Assembly: GCA_015075555.1 (NCBI GenBank)
Contig: JABTUD010000001.1
Location: 248,001 to 312,000, forward strand
Length of the DNA stretch: 64,000 nucleotides
Origin: Thermoflexaceae bacterium
GTDB lineage: Bacteria; Chloroflexota; Dehalococcoidia; Tepidiformales; Tepidiformaceae
Reading direction: 5' to 3'
Below the pieces are notes generated by a model that saw only the letters and a list, made by a program, of their open reading frames with translations, did no database searches and was not told the origin of the DNA. Positions 52,366-61,995 of this stretch are shown here, one piece after another. The translations under genes were made by a program, and so were the position numbers. Position 1 is the stretch's first letter. Every line of letters starts with the position of its first letter.

Positions 52366-54078
52366 CTAACCCGGGGCGGTAAGGCGAGCGGCATCCCGTT
52401 CGCCGGCCGCGGCCAGCAGCTCGCGCGCGACCGCCTGGTTTGCCTCACCGGGCCCACCCAGCATCGAGGCGAGTTCACGCACGCGGTCGTCGCCGGTGAC
52501 CTCGCTTATCTCCGACCAGGTGCGCGCCCCATCGCTCTGCTTACTGACTACGAAGTGCCGTGATGCGAAGGCGGCGACCTGGGGGAGGTGGGTCACGCAG
52601 AGGACCTGGTGGCGCTCGGCAAGGCGTGAAAGCGCCTCGCCGACAAGGGCGCCGGCCCTGCCACCAACTCCTTCGTCGACCTCATCGAGCACCACCGTGC
52701 GGGGTTCTGCGCTGGCGCCAAGGACGGTCGTGAGCGCGAGCAGGAAGCGGGAGGTTTCGCCGCCGCTCGCCACGGCCGCCAGGGGACGCCGCGCCTCGCC
52801 AGCATTGAAGGAGGCAAGGAACTCAACGCGGTCGACGCCCGTCTCGGAGATGGCCCGGGCAAACGGCTCGGCCGGCCCGCCCGGGGCCTCGCCGGCAGCG
52901 ACAAGCTCGTAGTCGGGGAGCGCCACCGCGGGACCTCCGGGATCATCGTCGCAGGAGAAGCCGACCCCAAGCCCGGCGCCGCCCATGCCCAGGCGTTCGA
53001 GCTCGACGCCGAGTGCCTGGACGAGGGCGGCGGCAGCCTGGCGACGGGAAAGAGAGAGCCGGGTGGCGTCGGCGGCGAGCCCGGCAAGGAGTTCCGTCTC
53101 GCGGGCCGCGAGGTCCTCGATGCGCTCCTCGCCGGCCCCAAGCTCAGCCAGCCTCGCTTCCGCCTCCCGGCCGTAGGCGATGATCTCGGACACGGTCTCG
53201 CCGTATTTCCGGCGCAGGCGGACGATCAGGTCCAGCCGCTCCTCAACCTCGGTGAGGCGGCGGGGGTCGTGCTCGATGCTATCGCGGTATCGGCGCAGGG
53301 CGCGTGCCAGGTCGGTGACGGTGCTCTCCAGGAGCAGGCCGAGGTCGGCCAGCTCCCCGGCGGTTGTGTCGCGCGCGGCGATATCCGCGACGGCCCGGAC
53401 AGCCTCGCCGGCCTCGGACGCATCGAGGGCGCCGAGGGCGGCCTCAACGTCTTCGGTGAGCCGCCCGGCATCGGCGAGGCGGGAGCGCTCCTGGCGCAGC
53501 GCCTCATCCTCGCCCGGGGAGAGCGCGGCAGCAGCGATTTCGCCGGCCTCGAAGCGAAGCTGTTCGATGAGCCGCTCCCGTTCGCGGGCGTCCGTGGCCA
53601 GGGCATGGAGGCGCCGCCGCACGTCGCGAAGCTCCCTGACGGCCTGGGCGACTGCCCGGCGTTCTCCGGCGAGTCCGCCGAAGCTGTCCAGGACTTCGAG
53701 CTGCACCGCCGGGCGCAGGATGGCGAGCTGCTCGGACTGGCCGTGGATGTCGGCCGCCCGGCTGGCGAGGGCGCGTGCATCATCGAGGGTCGCCACGGCT
53801 CCGTTGATGCGCACGGACGTCCGGCCGGAAAGGCCCACGGTACGCTCGACCACGACACGGGCGCCATCGAGGGAGAGGGTTGCCTCGACTGTGGCATGGC
53901 CCGCCCCGGAGGCGATCACCTCGCGCCCGCGGCGAGCGCCGAGCGCGAAGGCGAGGGCATCGACGACGAGCGACTTGCCGGCGCCGGTCTCGCCGGTGAA
54001 AACGTTCAGCCCGGGCCCGGGTTCGACAACTACCGAGCGGGCGACCGCGAAGCCGGTGATTGCAAGCCGTTCAAGCAC
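52366..54078 (-). CDS. recN: DNA repair protein RecN
   Basis: A 570-residue SMC-like ATPase for double-strand-break repair. The N-terminal head has LERLAITGFAVARSVVVEPGPGLNVFTGETGAGKSLVVDALAFALG with Walker A GETGAGKS, and HGQSEQLAIL as the Q-loop region. A coiled-coil middle follows. The C-terminal head has the signature VASGGETSRFLLAL, VVLDEVDEGVGGRAG (Walker B) and LCVTHLPQVAAFA. The start is GTG 54078, 8 nt inside nadK. The order tlyA-nadK-recN is widely conserved. Confidence 0.95.
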   Translation of the reverse strand: MLERLAITGFAVARSVVVEPGPGLNVFTGETGAGKSLVVDALAFALGARRGREVIASGAGHATVEATLSLDGARVVVERTVGLSGRTSVRINGAVATLDDARALASRAADIHGQSEQLAILRPAVQLEVLDSFGGLAGERRAVAQAVRELRDVRRRLHALATDARERERLIEQLRFEAGEIAAAALSPGEDEALRQERSRLADAGRLTEDVEAALGALDASEAGEAVRAVADIAARDTTAGELADLGLLLESTVTDLARALRRYRDSIEHDPRRLTEVEERLDLIVRLRRKYGETVSEIIAYGREAEARLAELGAGEERIEDLAARETELLAGLAADATRLSLSRRQAAAALVQALGVELERLGMGGAGLGVGFSCDDDPGGPAVALPDYELVAAGEAPGGPAEPFARAISETGVDRVEFLASFNAGEARRPLAAVASGGETSRFLLALTTVLGASAEPRTVVLDEVDEGVGGRAGALVGEALSRLAERHQVLCVTHLPQVAAFASRHFVVSKQSDGARTWSEISEVTGDDRVRELASMLGGPGEANQAVARELLAAAGERDAARLTAPG

Positions 54079-54928
54079 GGTGCGCCATGGTGCTGGAGAG
54101 CTGCATTTCGAGCCGTTCCGCCAGCTCCGCATAGAAGGAGGCCGGCTCGGTGAAGCGGACGAAGCGGGTGATGTGCTCGCTCTGGCGAACGGCGACACGT
54201 ACGCCGGAACTGACGGGCAGGTCTTCCTGGCCGTCGACGCTGAGGATTGCCCCATGGTCGGAGGTCACGCGCAGGTCGACGACCGATTCGGGCTGCAGGA
54301 CGAGCGAGCGCGCGAGAGCGAGGTGGGCGGCCACCGGGGTCACCAGGAGGTGGTGCTCGGTGGGCGCCAGGATTGGCCCGCCGGCACTCAGGGAGTAGCC
54401 AGTGCTGCCCGTGGGGGTGGCCACGATGATCCCATCGCACCGGTAGACTGCGAGCAGCGCCTGGTCGATGCGGACATCGACGTAGATGGGCCGGCCCGGC
54501 GCCTGCCGGCTGATGACGACATCGTTCAGGCCGTGAAAGACGCGCTCGGGGACAGCGGGACCATCGAAAACATCGCAGCGCACCATGAGGCGCTCTTCGA
54601 TGCGCCAGTCGCAGGCGATGACGCGCTCGATGCGGTTGAACAGGTCGCGCGGGCTGAGGTCGGTGAGGAAACCGAGGCGGCCCATGTTTACGCCAAGGAT
54701 GGGGATGGCGTGGGGGACGGTGACGCGCGCGGCGCGGAGCACGGTGCCATCGCCGCCAATGCAGACCACGAGGTCGGATAGTTCGATGTGGGCGGCGGCG
54801 GCCTGTTCCCAGGCATCGGCAACGAAGACCTTCACTCCCCTCCGTTCCAGCTCCTGGGCGAACTGGCCCGAGAAGACGGCGGCGCCTTCGCTATGCGGGT
54901 GATGGAAGACGGCTACGCGCTTCAGCAA
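54071..54928 (-). CDS. nadK: NAD kinase
   Basis: A 285-residue enzyme making NADP+ from NAD+. Signature segments are VVCIGGDGTVLRAAR, ILGVNMGRLGFLTDL, the LNDVVISR region, and DGIIVATPTGSTGYSLSAGGPIL, which bind NAD and ATP. The start is TTG 54928 with AGGACC upstream and overlaps the tlyA stop by 7 nt; longer readings upstream are shadows of tlyA. It sits in the usual tlyA-nadK-recN string. Confidence 0.95.
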   Translation of the reverse strand: MLKRVAVFHHPHSEGAAVFSGQFAQELERRGVKVFVADAWEQAAAAHIELSDLVVCIGGDGTVLRAARVTVPHAIPILGVNMGRLGFLTDLSPRDLFNRIERVIACDWRIEERLMVRCDVFDGPAVPERVFHGLNDVVISRQAPGRPIYVDVRIDQALLAVYRCDGIIVATPTGSTGYSLSAGGPILAPTEHHLLVTPVAAHLALARSLVLQPESVVDLRVTSDHGAILSVDGQEDLPVSSGVRVAVRQSEHITRFVRFTEPASFYAELAERLEMQLSSTMAHRA

Positions 54929-55659
54929 GGTCCTGCTCCGGGGGTAGCGAGTTCCACGAGGTACTCGATGTTGCCATCTCCGCCCGCAATTGGCGACTCC
55001 ATTGTGCGGCCAACGCGCCAGCCTTCGCCCCGGGCCCACTCTACGAAGCCAGCGCGGACTCCTTCGCGCACTTTCTCGTCGCGGATCACACCCCCGCGCG
55101 GAACGGCGGCGGGCCCGGCTTCGAACTGCGGTTTGAGCAGGACCACGCCGGGCGTGCCCGGAGCAACCCGCGCCGCCACTGAAGGCAGAACCTTGCGTAG
55201 CGAGATGAAGGAGAGGTCGGCGACGAGGAAGTCGATAGGCGGGAGCAGGGGAAGGTCGCGGGCGTTAGTGCCGCCCAGGAGGGTGACGCGGGGGTCTTCG
55301 CGCAGCCGCTGATGCAGCTGGGCGCGCCCCACATCGACGGCGAGGACCGAGGCGGCCCCGTGTTGGAGCAGGCAATCGGTGAAGCCGCCGGTGGAGGCGC
55401 CGAGGTCGAGGCAGCGCAGGCCGGTGACGTCGATGGCGAAGGCCGCGAGGGCAGCTTCGAGCTTGTGGCCGCCGCGGGAGACGTAGCGTTCGGGCTCCGA
55501 TACAGAGAGAGCGGCATCGGCGGGGATGAGCTGGGAGGGCTTGACGAGCCTGAGCGTGCCAGCACGCGCGCGCCCAGCCTCGATGAGCCGCCGGGCGCCT
55601 TCCCGGGACTCGGCAAGGCCTCGTTCAACAAGCAGGAGGTCAGCGCGCACGCGGGGCAT
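54922..55659 (-). CDS. tlyA: TlyA-family rRNA 2'-O-methyltransferase
   Basis: A 245-residue protein. The N-terminal S4 RNA-binding domain is VRADLLLVERGLAESREGARRLIEAGRARAG. The FtsJ-like methyltransferase follows: YVSRGGHKLEAALAAF, the SAM motif LRCLDLGASTGGFTDCLLQHGAASVLAVDVG and VADLSFISLRKVLP, then LLKPQFEAG. TlyA proteins add 2'-O-methyl groups to cytidines in 16S and 23S rRNA. It is the first gene of the tlyA-nadK-recN operon. Confidence 0.93.
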   Translation of the reverse strand: MPRVRADLLLVERGLAESREGARRLIEAGRARAGTLRLVKPSQLIPADAALSVSEPERYVSRGGHKLEAALAAFAIDVTGLRCLDLGASTGGFTDCLLQHGAASVLAVDVGRAQLHQRLREDPRVTLLGGTNARDLPLLPPIDFLVADLSFISLRKVLPSVAARVAPGTPGVVLLKPQFEAGPAAVPRGGVIRDEKVREGVRAGFVEWARGEGWRVGRTMESPIAGGDGNIEYLVELATPGAGPC

Positions 55660-55730
55660 GGGTCAGGCTAAGCGCGGCGAAGCGGGCTGTGCAACCGTTG
55701 TCCGGGTGTGTCCAGATGCGCGTGGCGCGT

Positions 55731-55736
55731 TACGCT
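55731..55736 (+). promoter_or_regulatory. -10-like box of the leaderless YbaK gene
   Basis: TACGCT ends 7 nt before ATG 55744 and there is no ribosome site, the same layout as the other leaderless starts. Confidence 0.4.
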
Positions 55737-55743
55737 ACCGGCC

Positions 55744-56223
55744 ATGACACCAGAAGAACGCGTCCGCCAGGCGCTGGAGGCGCTGGGGCTGCCGGCTGCC
55801 ATCGTGCGGTTCGATGGCACGACGGCGACCGCGCAGGAGGCGGCCGAAGCCGTGGGGTGCGAGCTGGGGCAGATCGTGAAGACGCTCTTCTTCCTGGCGG
55901 ATGGGCGGCCCACGGTGGCGCTCGTCGCGGGCGATCGGCAGGTTGACACGGCGGCGCTGGCCGGGCTGCTGGGCGTGGGGCGCAAGAAGCTGAGGATGGG
56001 CACTCCCGCCGAGGTGCTCGACCACACGGGATTCGAAGTAGGAGGCGTGGCGCCCGTCGGCCATCCGCGTGGGCACGACGTGGTGGTCGATGAGAGCCTG
56101 GCGCGCTTCGAGCGCGTCTGGGCAGCGGCCGGGGCCCACAACGCGGTGTTCGAGGCCATCACCAGGGACCTGGTCGCCGCCATTAACGGTCAATGGGCAG
56201 CGATCACGAAAGAGCCCGCGTGA
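55744..56223 (+). CDS. YbaK/EbsC-family aminoacyl-tRNA deacylase
   Basis: A 159-residue protein of the YbaK/ProX fold. These free-standing domains remove wrongly attached amino acids from tRNA, often Cys or Ala from tRNA-Pro. Visible are the ligand-binding lysine in ELGQIVKTLFFLADGRPTVALVAGDRQVD and the PVGHPRGHDVVVDESL strand. The substrate here is not known. ATG 55744 is preferred because of the leaderless-type box; an in-frame ATG at 55708 is less likely. The end overlaps the UbiA-family gene. Confidence 0.87.
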   Translation: MTPEERVRQALEALGLPAAIVRFDGTTATAQEAAEAVGCELGQIVKTLFFLADGRPTVALVAGDRQVDTAALAGLLGVGRKKLRMGTPAEVLDHTGFEVGGVAPVGHPRGHDVVVDESLARFERVWAAAGAHNAVFEAITRDLVAAINGQWAAITKEPA

Positions 56224-57152
56224 CGGCCGCGGCAGGACCGGCGGCCCGGGCTTCGCGCCTGCCGCCGCTGCTTTCCGCGATGCGGCCCTACCAGTGGCCC
56301 AAGAACGGGCTGGTGTTCGCGGCCCTCGCATTCAGCGCCGGCGACGCGTGGGAGCCGGGCGACGCCGGGAGCTGGTGGCCTTTGCTCTGGCGGAACGTGG
56401 CGCTCTTCGGGCTGTGGTGCCTGGTTTCGAGTGCGACCTACCTGGTGAACGACGTGCAGGACCGGGAGTTCGACCGGCTGCACCCGCGCAAGCAGTTCCG
56501 CCCCATCGCCAGCGGCGCGCTTTCCGTGAGGACCGCGCGCCTGGCGGCCGCGGGCCTGTTCATCGTTGCCATCCTGCCCGTGTTCGCCCTTGATGTCGTC
56601 TCCGGGGCGATTGTCGCGGGCTACGCGGCGCTGATGACGGCCTACTCGTACGGGCTGAAGAGGGTGGCGATACTCGACGTCCTCATACTTTGCAGCGGCG
56701 TCATTGGGCGGGCGATATCGGGCGGGACAGCGATCGACGTGGACATCAGCCCGTGGCTCTACGTGTGCACGAGCTTCGGCGCCTTCTTCTTCGCGAGCTC
56801 AAAGCGATGGTCGGAGTACAGGCAGCTGGGAGCGGGAGCGGCCCGGCACCGCCCGGCACTGGCGATGTACACGCACGACATCCTCGAGCAGATGCTGGTC
56901 GTGAGCGCGGCGGCAGCGCTGCTGAGCTACGCGCTCTACACGATCGAATCGGCGCATGTACCGGCGAATGGGGCCATGGCGCTGACGCTGCCCTTCGTGG
57001 GGTTCGCCCTGTTCCGCTACCTGCTGCTGCTCGACGGTCCGCGCAAGGCCGACGCGCCCGACCAGATCCTGTTCACGGACCCTCAGATCGTTGTTTCGGT
57101 GGTGGGGTTCCTGGCGACTGCGATGACGATCATGGTGGTTGACAAGGGATAA
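56220..57152 (+). CDS. UbiA-family prenyltransferase, decaprenyl-phosphate phosphoribosyltransferase-like
   Basis: A 310-residue polytopic membrane enzyme with about eight helices. The first aspartate motif reads YLVNDVQDREFDRLHPRKQFRPIASG, and the second region lies near the SKRWSEYRQLG loop. The opening RPYQWPKNGLVFAAL and this NDVxDREfDRxHP form are those of DPPR synthase (Rv3806c-like), which joins phosphoribosyl pyrophosphate to a lipid phosphate to begin arabinose-donor synthesis. Other UbiA substrates are possible. GTG 56220 overlaps the previous stop as GTGA; ATG 56193 is an alternative start. Confidence 0.85.
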   Translation: MTAAAGPAARASRLPPLLSAMRPYQWPKNGLVFAALAFSAGDAWEPGDAGSWWPLLWRNVALFGLWCLVSSATYLVNDVQDREFDRLHPRKQFRPIASGALSVRTARLAAAGLFIVAILPVFALDVVSGAIVAGYAALMTAYSYGLKRVAILDVLILCSGVIGRAISGGTAIDVDISPWLYVCTSFGAFFFASSKRWSEYRQLGAGAARHRPALAMYTHDILEQMLVVSAAAALLSYALYTIESAHVPANGAMALTLPFVGFALFRYLLLLDGPRKADAPDQILFTDPQIVVSVVGFLATAMTIMVVDKG

Positions 57153-57472
57153 CGCAGCCGGGGACGCACGAATCAGCCCCCGGGCTGATGCTCGCCTGAC
57201 CGGCAATGCTGGGAGTTGCAGCGGCTGCGAACAGCGCGTTCGCTGGTAGAGCATCACCGGAGAGAAGGCTCGTGCCCCAACGTCCCCGATCGCCGCCAAG
57301 GCGCGCACCGCTGTACCGTGGGAGTCGCCGGTCAGCGAATTCGGGCCGCGCCAGTTCCGGCCGGTCCAGCGCCGAACAGATGCTTCCGAGGATGATTATC
57401 AGGGTGATCGACAGGGCGTAGCCTCACAGCTATGGTGGTCGCTGACACCCGTTGAGCCGTCGGAGGTCAACG
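57153..57472 (+). other. Intergenic stretch of 320 bases with one hairpin
   Basis: I find no convincing gene here: codon bias is poor in all frames. TCAGCCC and GGGCTGA (57173-57188) form a tight palindrome 20 bases after the UbiA-family stop; it has no T-run, so is only a weak terminator candidate. The rest should hold the promoter of the LuxR-type gene, but no clear box is seen. Confidence 0.5.
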
Positions 57473-57724
57473 ATGCCGAGCGAGCATCACATCGCGGATA
57501 TCCCCAAGCGCCTACTGCCCGTGCTGGACCTTGTGCTCCAGGGTCGACGAAACCATCAGATCGCATGCCAGCTCTGTCTGACGCGCCACACCGTCGAGAA
57601 CTACGTCTCCCAACTGCTGGACATCTTCGGCTGCGCGAGCAGGGCCGAGCTCATCGTTGCCGTGTTGGGCCGCGGCGGCCATGCCTCCGGCGAATGTGCC
57701 CGCCGCGGGGGGGGGAAGCACTGA
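57473..57724 (+). CDS. Stand-alone LuxR/GerE-type helix-turn-helix protein
   Basis: An 83-residue protein consisting almost only of a LuxR-type DNA-binding domain: RLLPVLDLVLQGRRNHQIACQLCLTRHTVENYVSQLLDIFGCASRAELIVAVL. No receiver or ligand domain is present, as in small GerE-like regulators. The HTVENYVSQLL recognition helix is intact. A perfect GGAGG lies 7 nt before the ATG. It probably controls the two small exported-protein genes downstream, though this is only by position. Confidence 0.83.
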   Translation: MPSEHHIADIPKRLLPVLDLVLQGRRNHQIACQLCLTRHTVENYVSQLLDIFGCASRAELIVAVLGRGGHASGECARRGGGKH

Positions 57725-57857
57725 TCCGTAGCAGGCCCGTGCCTTGCGCGGCGGTATCGCGCTCTGGTGTTCCATTTGAGGAGTTTTTCCCCTAGCGCTC
57801 CTGCAGCAAACGGTCGACGCTGGCCGCACCGAAGGCCCGTGCGTGAGGTAACCGTCA

Positions 57858-58409
57858 ATGGATTCCCACGAAGTACGTAGCGCCTCGTCTCCCGCCCATG
57901 TTGCGGCGCCGCGATTCCGGTGGCCGCTTCGCGCACTACTCGCGACCGCAGTTGTGGCAGCGTTCCTTTCTAGCGTCGCAGTCTCGTCCGCGGCATCCAC
58001 GATCTGGGTGTGGCCTGTCCCCGGCTGGTCGCTACAGAGCGCGTACCCAAGTGGCGTATGGGCTATCCAGTGCGAGAACGCCGGGGATCCCTGGAGCCAC
58101 TCCGTGGCTTCGATGGTCAATGACCAGGGCCCTGGCTACGGCCTATACATCCTCTACTACGATGTGTACGGTGGCTGGACGCCTGACGCCAGTACCGAGT
58201 GGTTTCAGATGGACGTAGTGGAGCGGCACTCCTCCCACTATCGAGTCGTAACAGCTCCTCCTATCTTGTTCGCCAACGACTGGACCTACTGGTGGCAGTC
58301 TCTCTTTCACTACACCTCCAGCGTCAATGTCTACGTTCGAACAAGCTTTCTGGCTGACGGTGACTTCTCATACTGCGGCACGCGTTCCACTGTTGTGTTC
58401 GGACACTAG
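57858..58409 (+). CDS. Secreted hypothetical protein (183 aa)
   Basis: An unrecognised exported protein. After a basic start, the signal peptide is LRALLATAVVAAFLSSVAVSSAAS. The mature part of about 135 residues is unusually rich in Trp and Tyr (VWPVPGW, GYGLYILYYDVYGGW, NDWTYWWQSLFHYT) with two cysteines that could form a disulfide. Such aromatic-rich small proteins often bind surfaces or sugars, but no family is evident. Codon use is less G/C-biased than in neighbouring housekeeping genes. GAGGT lies 8 nt before the ATG. Confidence 0.7.
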   Translation: MDSHEVRSASSPAHVAAPRFRWPLRALLATAVVAAFLSSVAVSSAASTIWVWPVPGWSLQSAYPSGVWAIQCENAGDPWSHSVASMVNDQGPGYGLYILYYDVYGGWTPDASTEWFQMDVVERHSSHYRVVTAPPILFANDWTYWWQSLFHYTSSVNVYVRTSFLADGDFSYCGTRSTVVFGH

Positions 58410-58439
58410 TTCGCGCGCCCACGAAAGAAGGAATGAACG

Positions 58440-59039
58440 GTGAATAGGTTTACGCTCGGGCGTTTCGCAGTTGGCGCCGGTATATTGGCGGTCGCTGTAG
58501 GGATCGGCATCGCAACCGCTTACCTCGTCGGGCGCAACACCGCCGCGGAGGCTTCGCCGGTCGAGGTTCGGCAAGGGGACACCGTCGTCCAGTCACAGTC
58601 GGAGAGCGATGCTCTGCGCGAGGCCTCGCAGCGGGCGGGCTTCGAGGTGAAGGGGTTGGGCTTCCTCCATGACCCGGACCTGAAACTGAAGAACATCAAC
58701 ATCGACCTCGGCCCGGAGGGAGCAGAGAACGCCGTCGCGAGTGTCATCCTCCTCTACGCCAAGTTCGACCCGTCGGGGCGGCGCACGGGCTTCGTCGGCC
58801 TGTCGCAGGTCAACGTCCGGCCGGACCACCCGGCCAACTGGCAGCCGGATAGTGTCCCCAATCGCCCGCTCGACCTGAAGATCCCCGGGGTCGAGGCATG
58901 GGCGTCGGCCACGGGCGCGCGGACGACCTACACGGTCTTCTGGCCCGGCCGCGCCTTCTACGTCGTTGTCGAAGACCCGCAACCGGGCGATAGCCAGCTC
59001 CAGCGGATGCTTGCCTCTCTCGGCACACCCGGGAAGTGA
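58440..59039 (+). CDS. Membrane-anchored hypothetical protein (199 aa)
   Basis: A 199-residue protein with an N-terminal membrane helix (GRFAVGAGILAVAVGIGIATAYLVG) and an outside domain of about 160 residues that is beta-rich (AVASVILLYAKFDPSG, GFVGLSQVNVRP, TTYTVFWPGRAFYVVVED). No family is recognised. The start is GTG 58440 with AAGGA about 8 nt before it. It lies 30 nt after the secreted aromatic-rich gene and is likely co-transcribed. Confidence 0.7.
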   Translation: MNRFTLGRFAVGAGILAVAVGIGIATAYLVGRNTAAEASPVEVRQGDTVVQSQSESDALREASQRAGFEVKGLGFLHDPDLKLKNINIDLGPEGAENAVASVILLYAKFDPSGRRTGFVGLSQVNVRPDHPANWQPDSVPNRPLDLKIPGVEAWASATGARTTYTVFWPGRAFYVVVEDPQPGDSQLQRMLASLGTPGK

Positions 59040-59049
59040 GCGACACCGG

Positions 59050-59907
59050 TCAGTGTTGGCTCCCGGTCGCGCCGGGGCCGGCGAGTTCGGGGCGGCCGGA
59101 CCACGTCCAGGCGAAGTTCGTGCGGCTCACGCCCATGAGCATACCGTACAGCCCCGAAGGGTGGATGAAGAGGCCAGCGTCCTCGGCGCGGGCCTCGGAG
59201 TGGGCGTAGCGCAACCCCTTCGCCTTGAGGCGCCCGGCAAGCTCCATGACATCGTCAGTTTCGATATAGCACATGTAGAGCGAGGGGCCGCGCCGCTGGT
59301 AGAACCGGTGCATTGCGCCGTCGCCCCACGTCTGGGTGATTTCGATGCGGTCGAGCCGGTCCGGCGGGTCGAACAGCGTGAGCGTGCCACGGTAGCCGTA
59401 GAGCTCGCTCTCGATCGGGGAGAAACGCGATGGGTCGAGGGCGAAGACGCGGGTGTAGGTATCGGCAGCGCGCTGCCAGTCGGCCACCGGGTTGGTGACT
59501 TCGTAGACGTAGCGGATGTCGCCCACCATCTCGCGGGAGCGGTCGGGGCAGATAACGGTTGGCATCCCATGGTCATAGGCATCGATGTAGAGGCGGCCGG
59601 CCTCCTCCACAAAGGGCACACGCTGAACCTGGAAGTGGCGCGCCATGCGGCCGACGTCGGGGGTGCTGAAGCCAACTCCGTAGAGGCCCTCGCCCCACTT
59701 CGCGGCCCAATCGGCGACGGGCCCCGGCCCTGAGGGCTGGAGGAAGTCGAACTCGCTGGCACCCGCGCGGACGGTAAGCACGCGGGCATTCTGGAAGCGG
59801 CACTCGCTGCGGCCGGCGGGCTTCGCCCCGAAGAGCTCCGACCAAAGGCGGGCAGCGCCCTCCTGGTCCTTCACCACAAGCTGGACCCGGTCAACGTACG
59901 AAAGCAT
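59050..59907 (-). CDS. VOC/glyoxalase-fold protein with two domains
   Basis: A 285-residue protein of two vicinal-oxygen-chelate domains. The first begins MLSYVDRVQLVVKDQEGAARLWSELFGAKP; the second region begins VYEVTNPVADWQRAADTYTRVFALDP and ends with GLFIHPSGLYGMLMGV. The fold can bind a divalent metal for dioxygenase, isomerase or resistance functions, but full metal ligands are not obvious and the substrate is unknown. GGAGG lies 7 nt before ATG 59907; the frame above that is only shadow. Confidence 0.8.
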   Translation of the reverse strand: MLSYVDRVQLVVKDQEGAARLWSELFGAKPAGRSECRFQNARVLTVRAGASEFDFLQPSGPGPVADWAAKWGEGLYGVGFSTPDVGRMARHFQVQRVPFVEEAGRLYIDAYDHGMPTVICPDRSREMVGDIRYVYEVTNPVADWQRAADTYTRVFALDPSRFSPIESELYGYRGTLTLFDPPDRLDRIEITQTWGDGAMHRFYQRRGPSLYMCYIETDDVMELAGRLKAKGLRYAHSEARAEDAGLFIHPSGLYGMLMGVSRTNFAWTWSGRPELAGPGATGSQH

Positions 59908-59978
59908 CGCCTGCCTCCGGCGCGGTGGCGCCGCCGCTATTCTTGCACGGGAAGCGTCCCACGGGGCAGCACGAAAAT

Positions 59979-59998
59979 GGGGCCGGTCGCCCGGCCCC
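59979..59998 (-). terminator. Intrinsic terminator of the tig-clpP-clpX operon
   Basis: On the minus strand GGGGCCGG, a four-base loop, and CCGGCCCC form a perfect 8-bp G/C stem, followed at once by ATTTTCG. It lies 28 nt after the clpX stop, which is the expected place for a rho-independent terminator. Confidence 0.8.
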
Positions 59999-60025
59999 AC
60001 TCGACAGCGAGTCAGTGCGCCTCGT

Positions 60026-61351
<1,326 letters not shown>

Positions 61352-61362
61352 TGCGCTTCCCC

Positions 61363-61995
61363 TCAGTTCTTCCGGGCGTCTTCGGGACGCGCCAGCAGCT
61401 GGTCGACGAAACCGTATTCCTTCGCGCCTTCGGCATCAAGGTAGAAGTCGCGATCGAAGTCTCGCGATACACGTTCGACCGGCTGGCCGGTGTGCTTCGC
61501 AATGATGTTCCTGATGATCTCGTTGTTGCGGAGAATCTCCTTCGCCGCAATTTCAATATCGGCAGCCTGCCCGCGCGCGCCACCCAGTGCCTGGTGCATG
61601 TGCACGGTGGCGTTTGGGAGCGCAAATCGCTTGCCTTTCGCGCCGGCGCAGAGAAGCACTGTGGCCATGGAGGCCGTCTGTCCAACGGCAATGGTCGACA
61701 CATCGGGCTCGATGAGCTGCATGGTGTCGTAGATGGCGAGGCCGGAGGTGATGACGCCGCCGGGCGAATGGATGTACATGCTGATGTCCCGTTCGGGGTC
61801 TTCGCGCTGCAGGTAGAGGAGCTGAGCGACGATGAGGTTGGCAATCTGATCATCGATCGGGGTGCCGAGGAAGACGATACGTTCCTTCAAGAGCAGCGAG
61901 AAGATATCGAACGCCCGCTCCGAGCGGGGGCCGCTTTCGATAACAGTGGGGATGACGGCCCGCACCAGCGGGTGGACCGGGTCGGATGCGCTCAC
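61363..61995 (-). CDS. clpP: ClpP protease proteolytic subunit
   Basis: A 210-residue serine protease of the ClpP family, acting as a double heptamer. The catalytic residues are Ser109 in [11 protein letters not shown], His134 in VHMHQ, and Asp183 in [23 protein letters not shown] and the YIHSPGG strand are normal. The ATG overlaps the tig stop as ATGA, and clpX follows 11 nt later. Confidence 0.96.
   Translation of the reverse strand: MSASDPVHPLVRAVIPTVIESGPRSERAFDIFSLLLKERIVFLGTPIDDQIANLIVAQLLYLQREDPERDISMYIHSPGGVITSGLAIYDTMQLIEPDVSTIAVGQTASMATVLLCAGAKGKRFALPNATVHMHQALGGARGQAADIEIAAKEILRNNEIIRNIIAKHTGQPVERVSRDFDRDFYLDAEGAKEYGFVDQLLARPEDARKN

Noticed and set aside
57206-57421. Possible 71-residue protein in the gap before the LuxR-type gene
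   Set aside because: Arg/Ser/Pro-rich with no codon bias or ribosome site; most likely non-coding.
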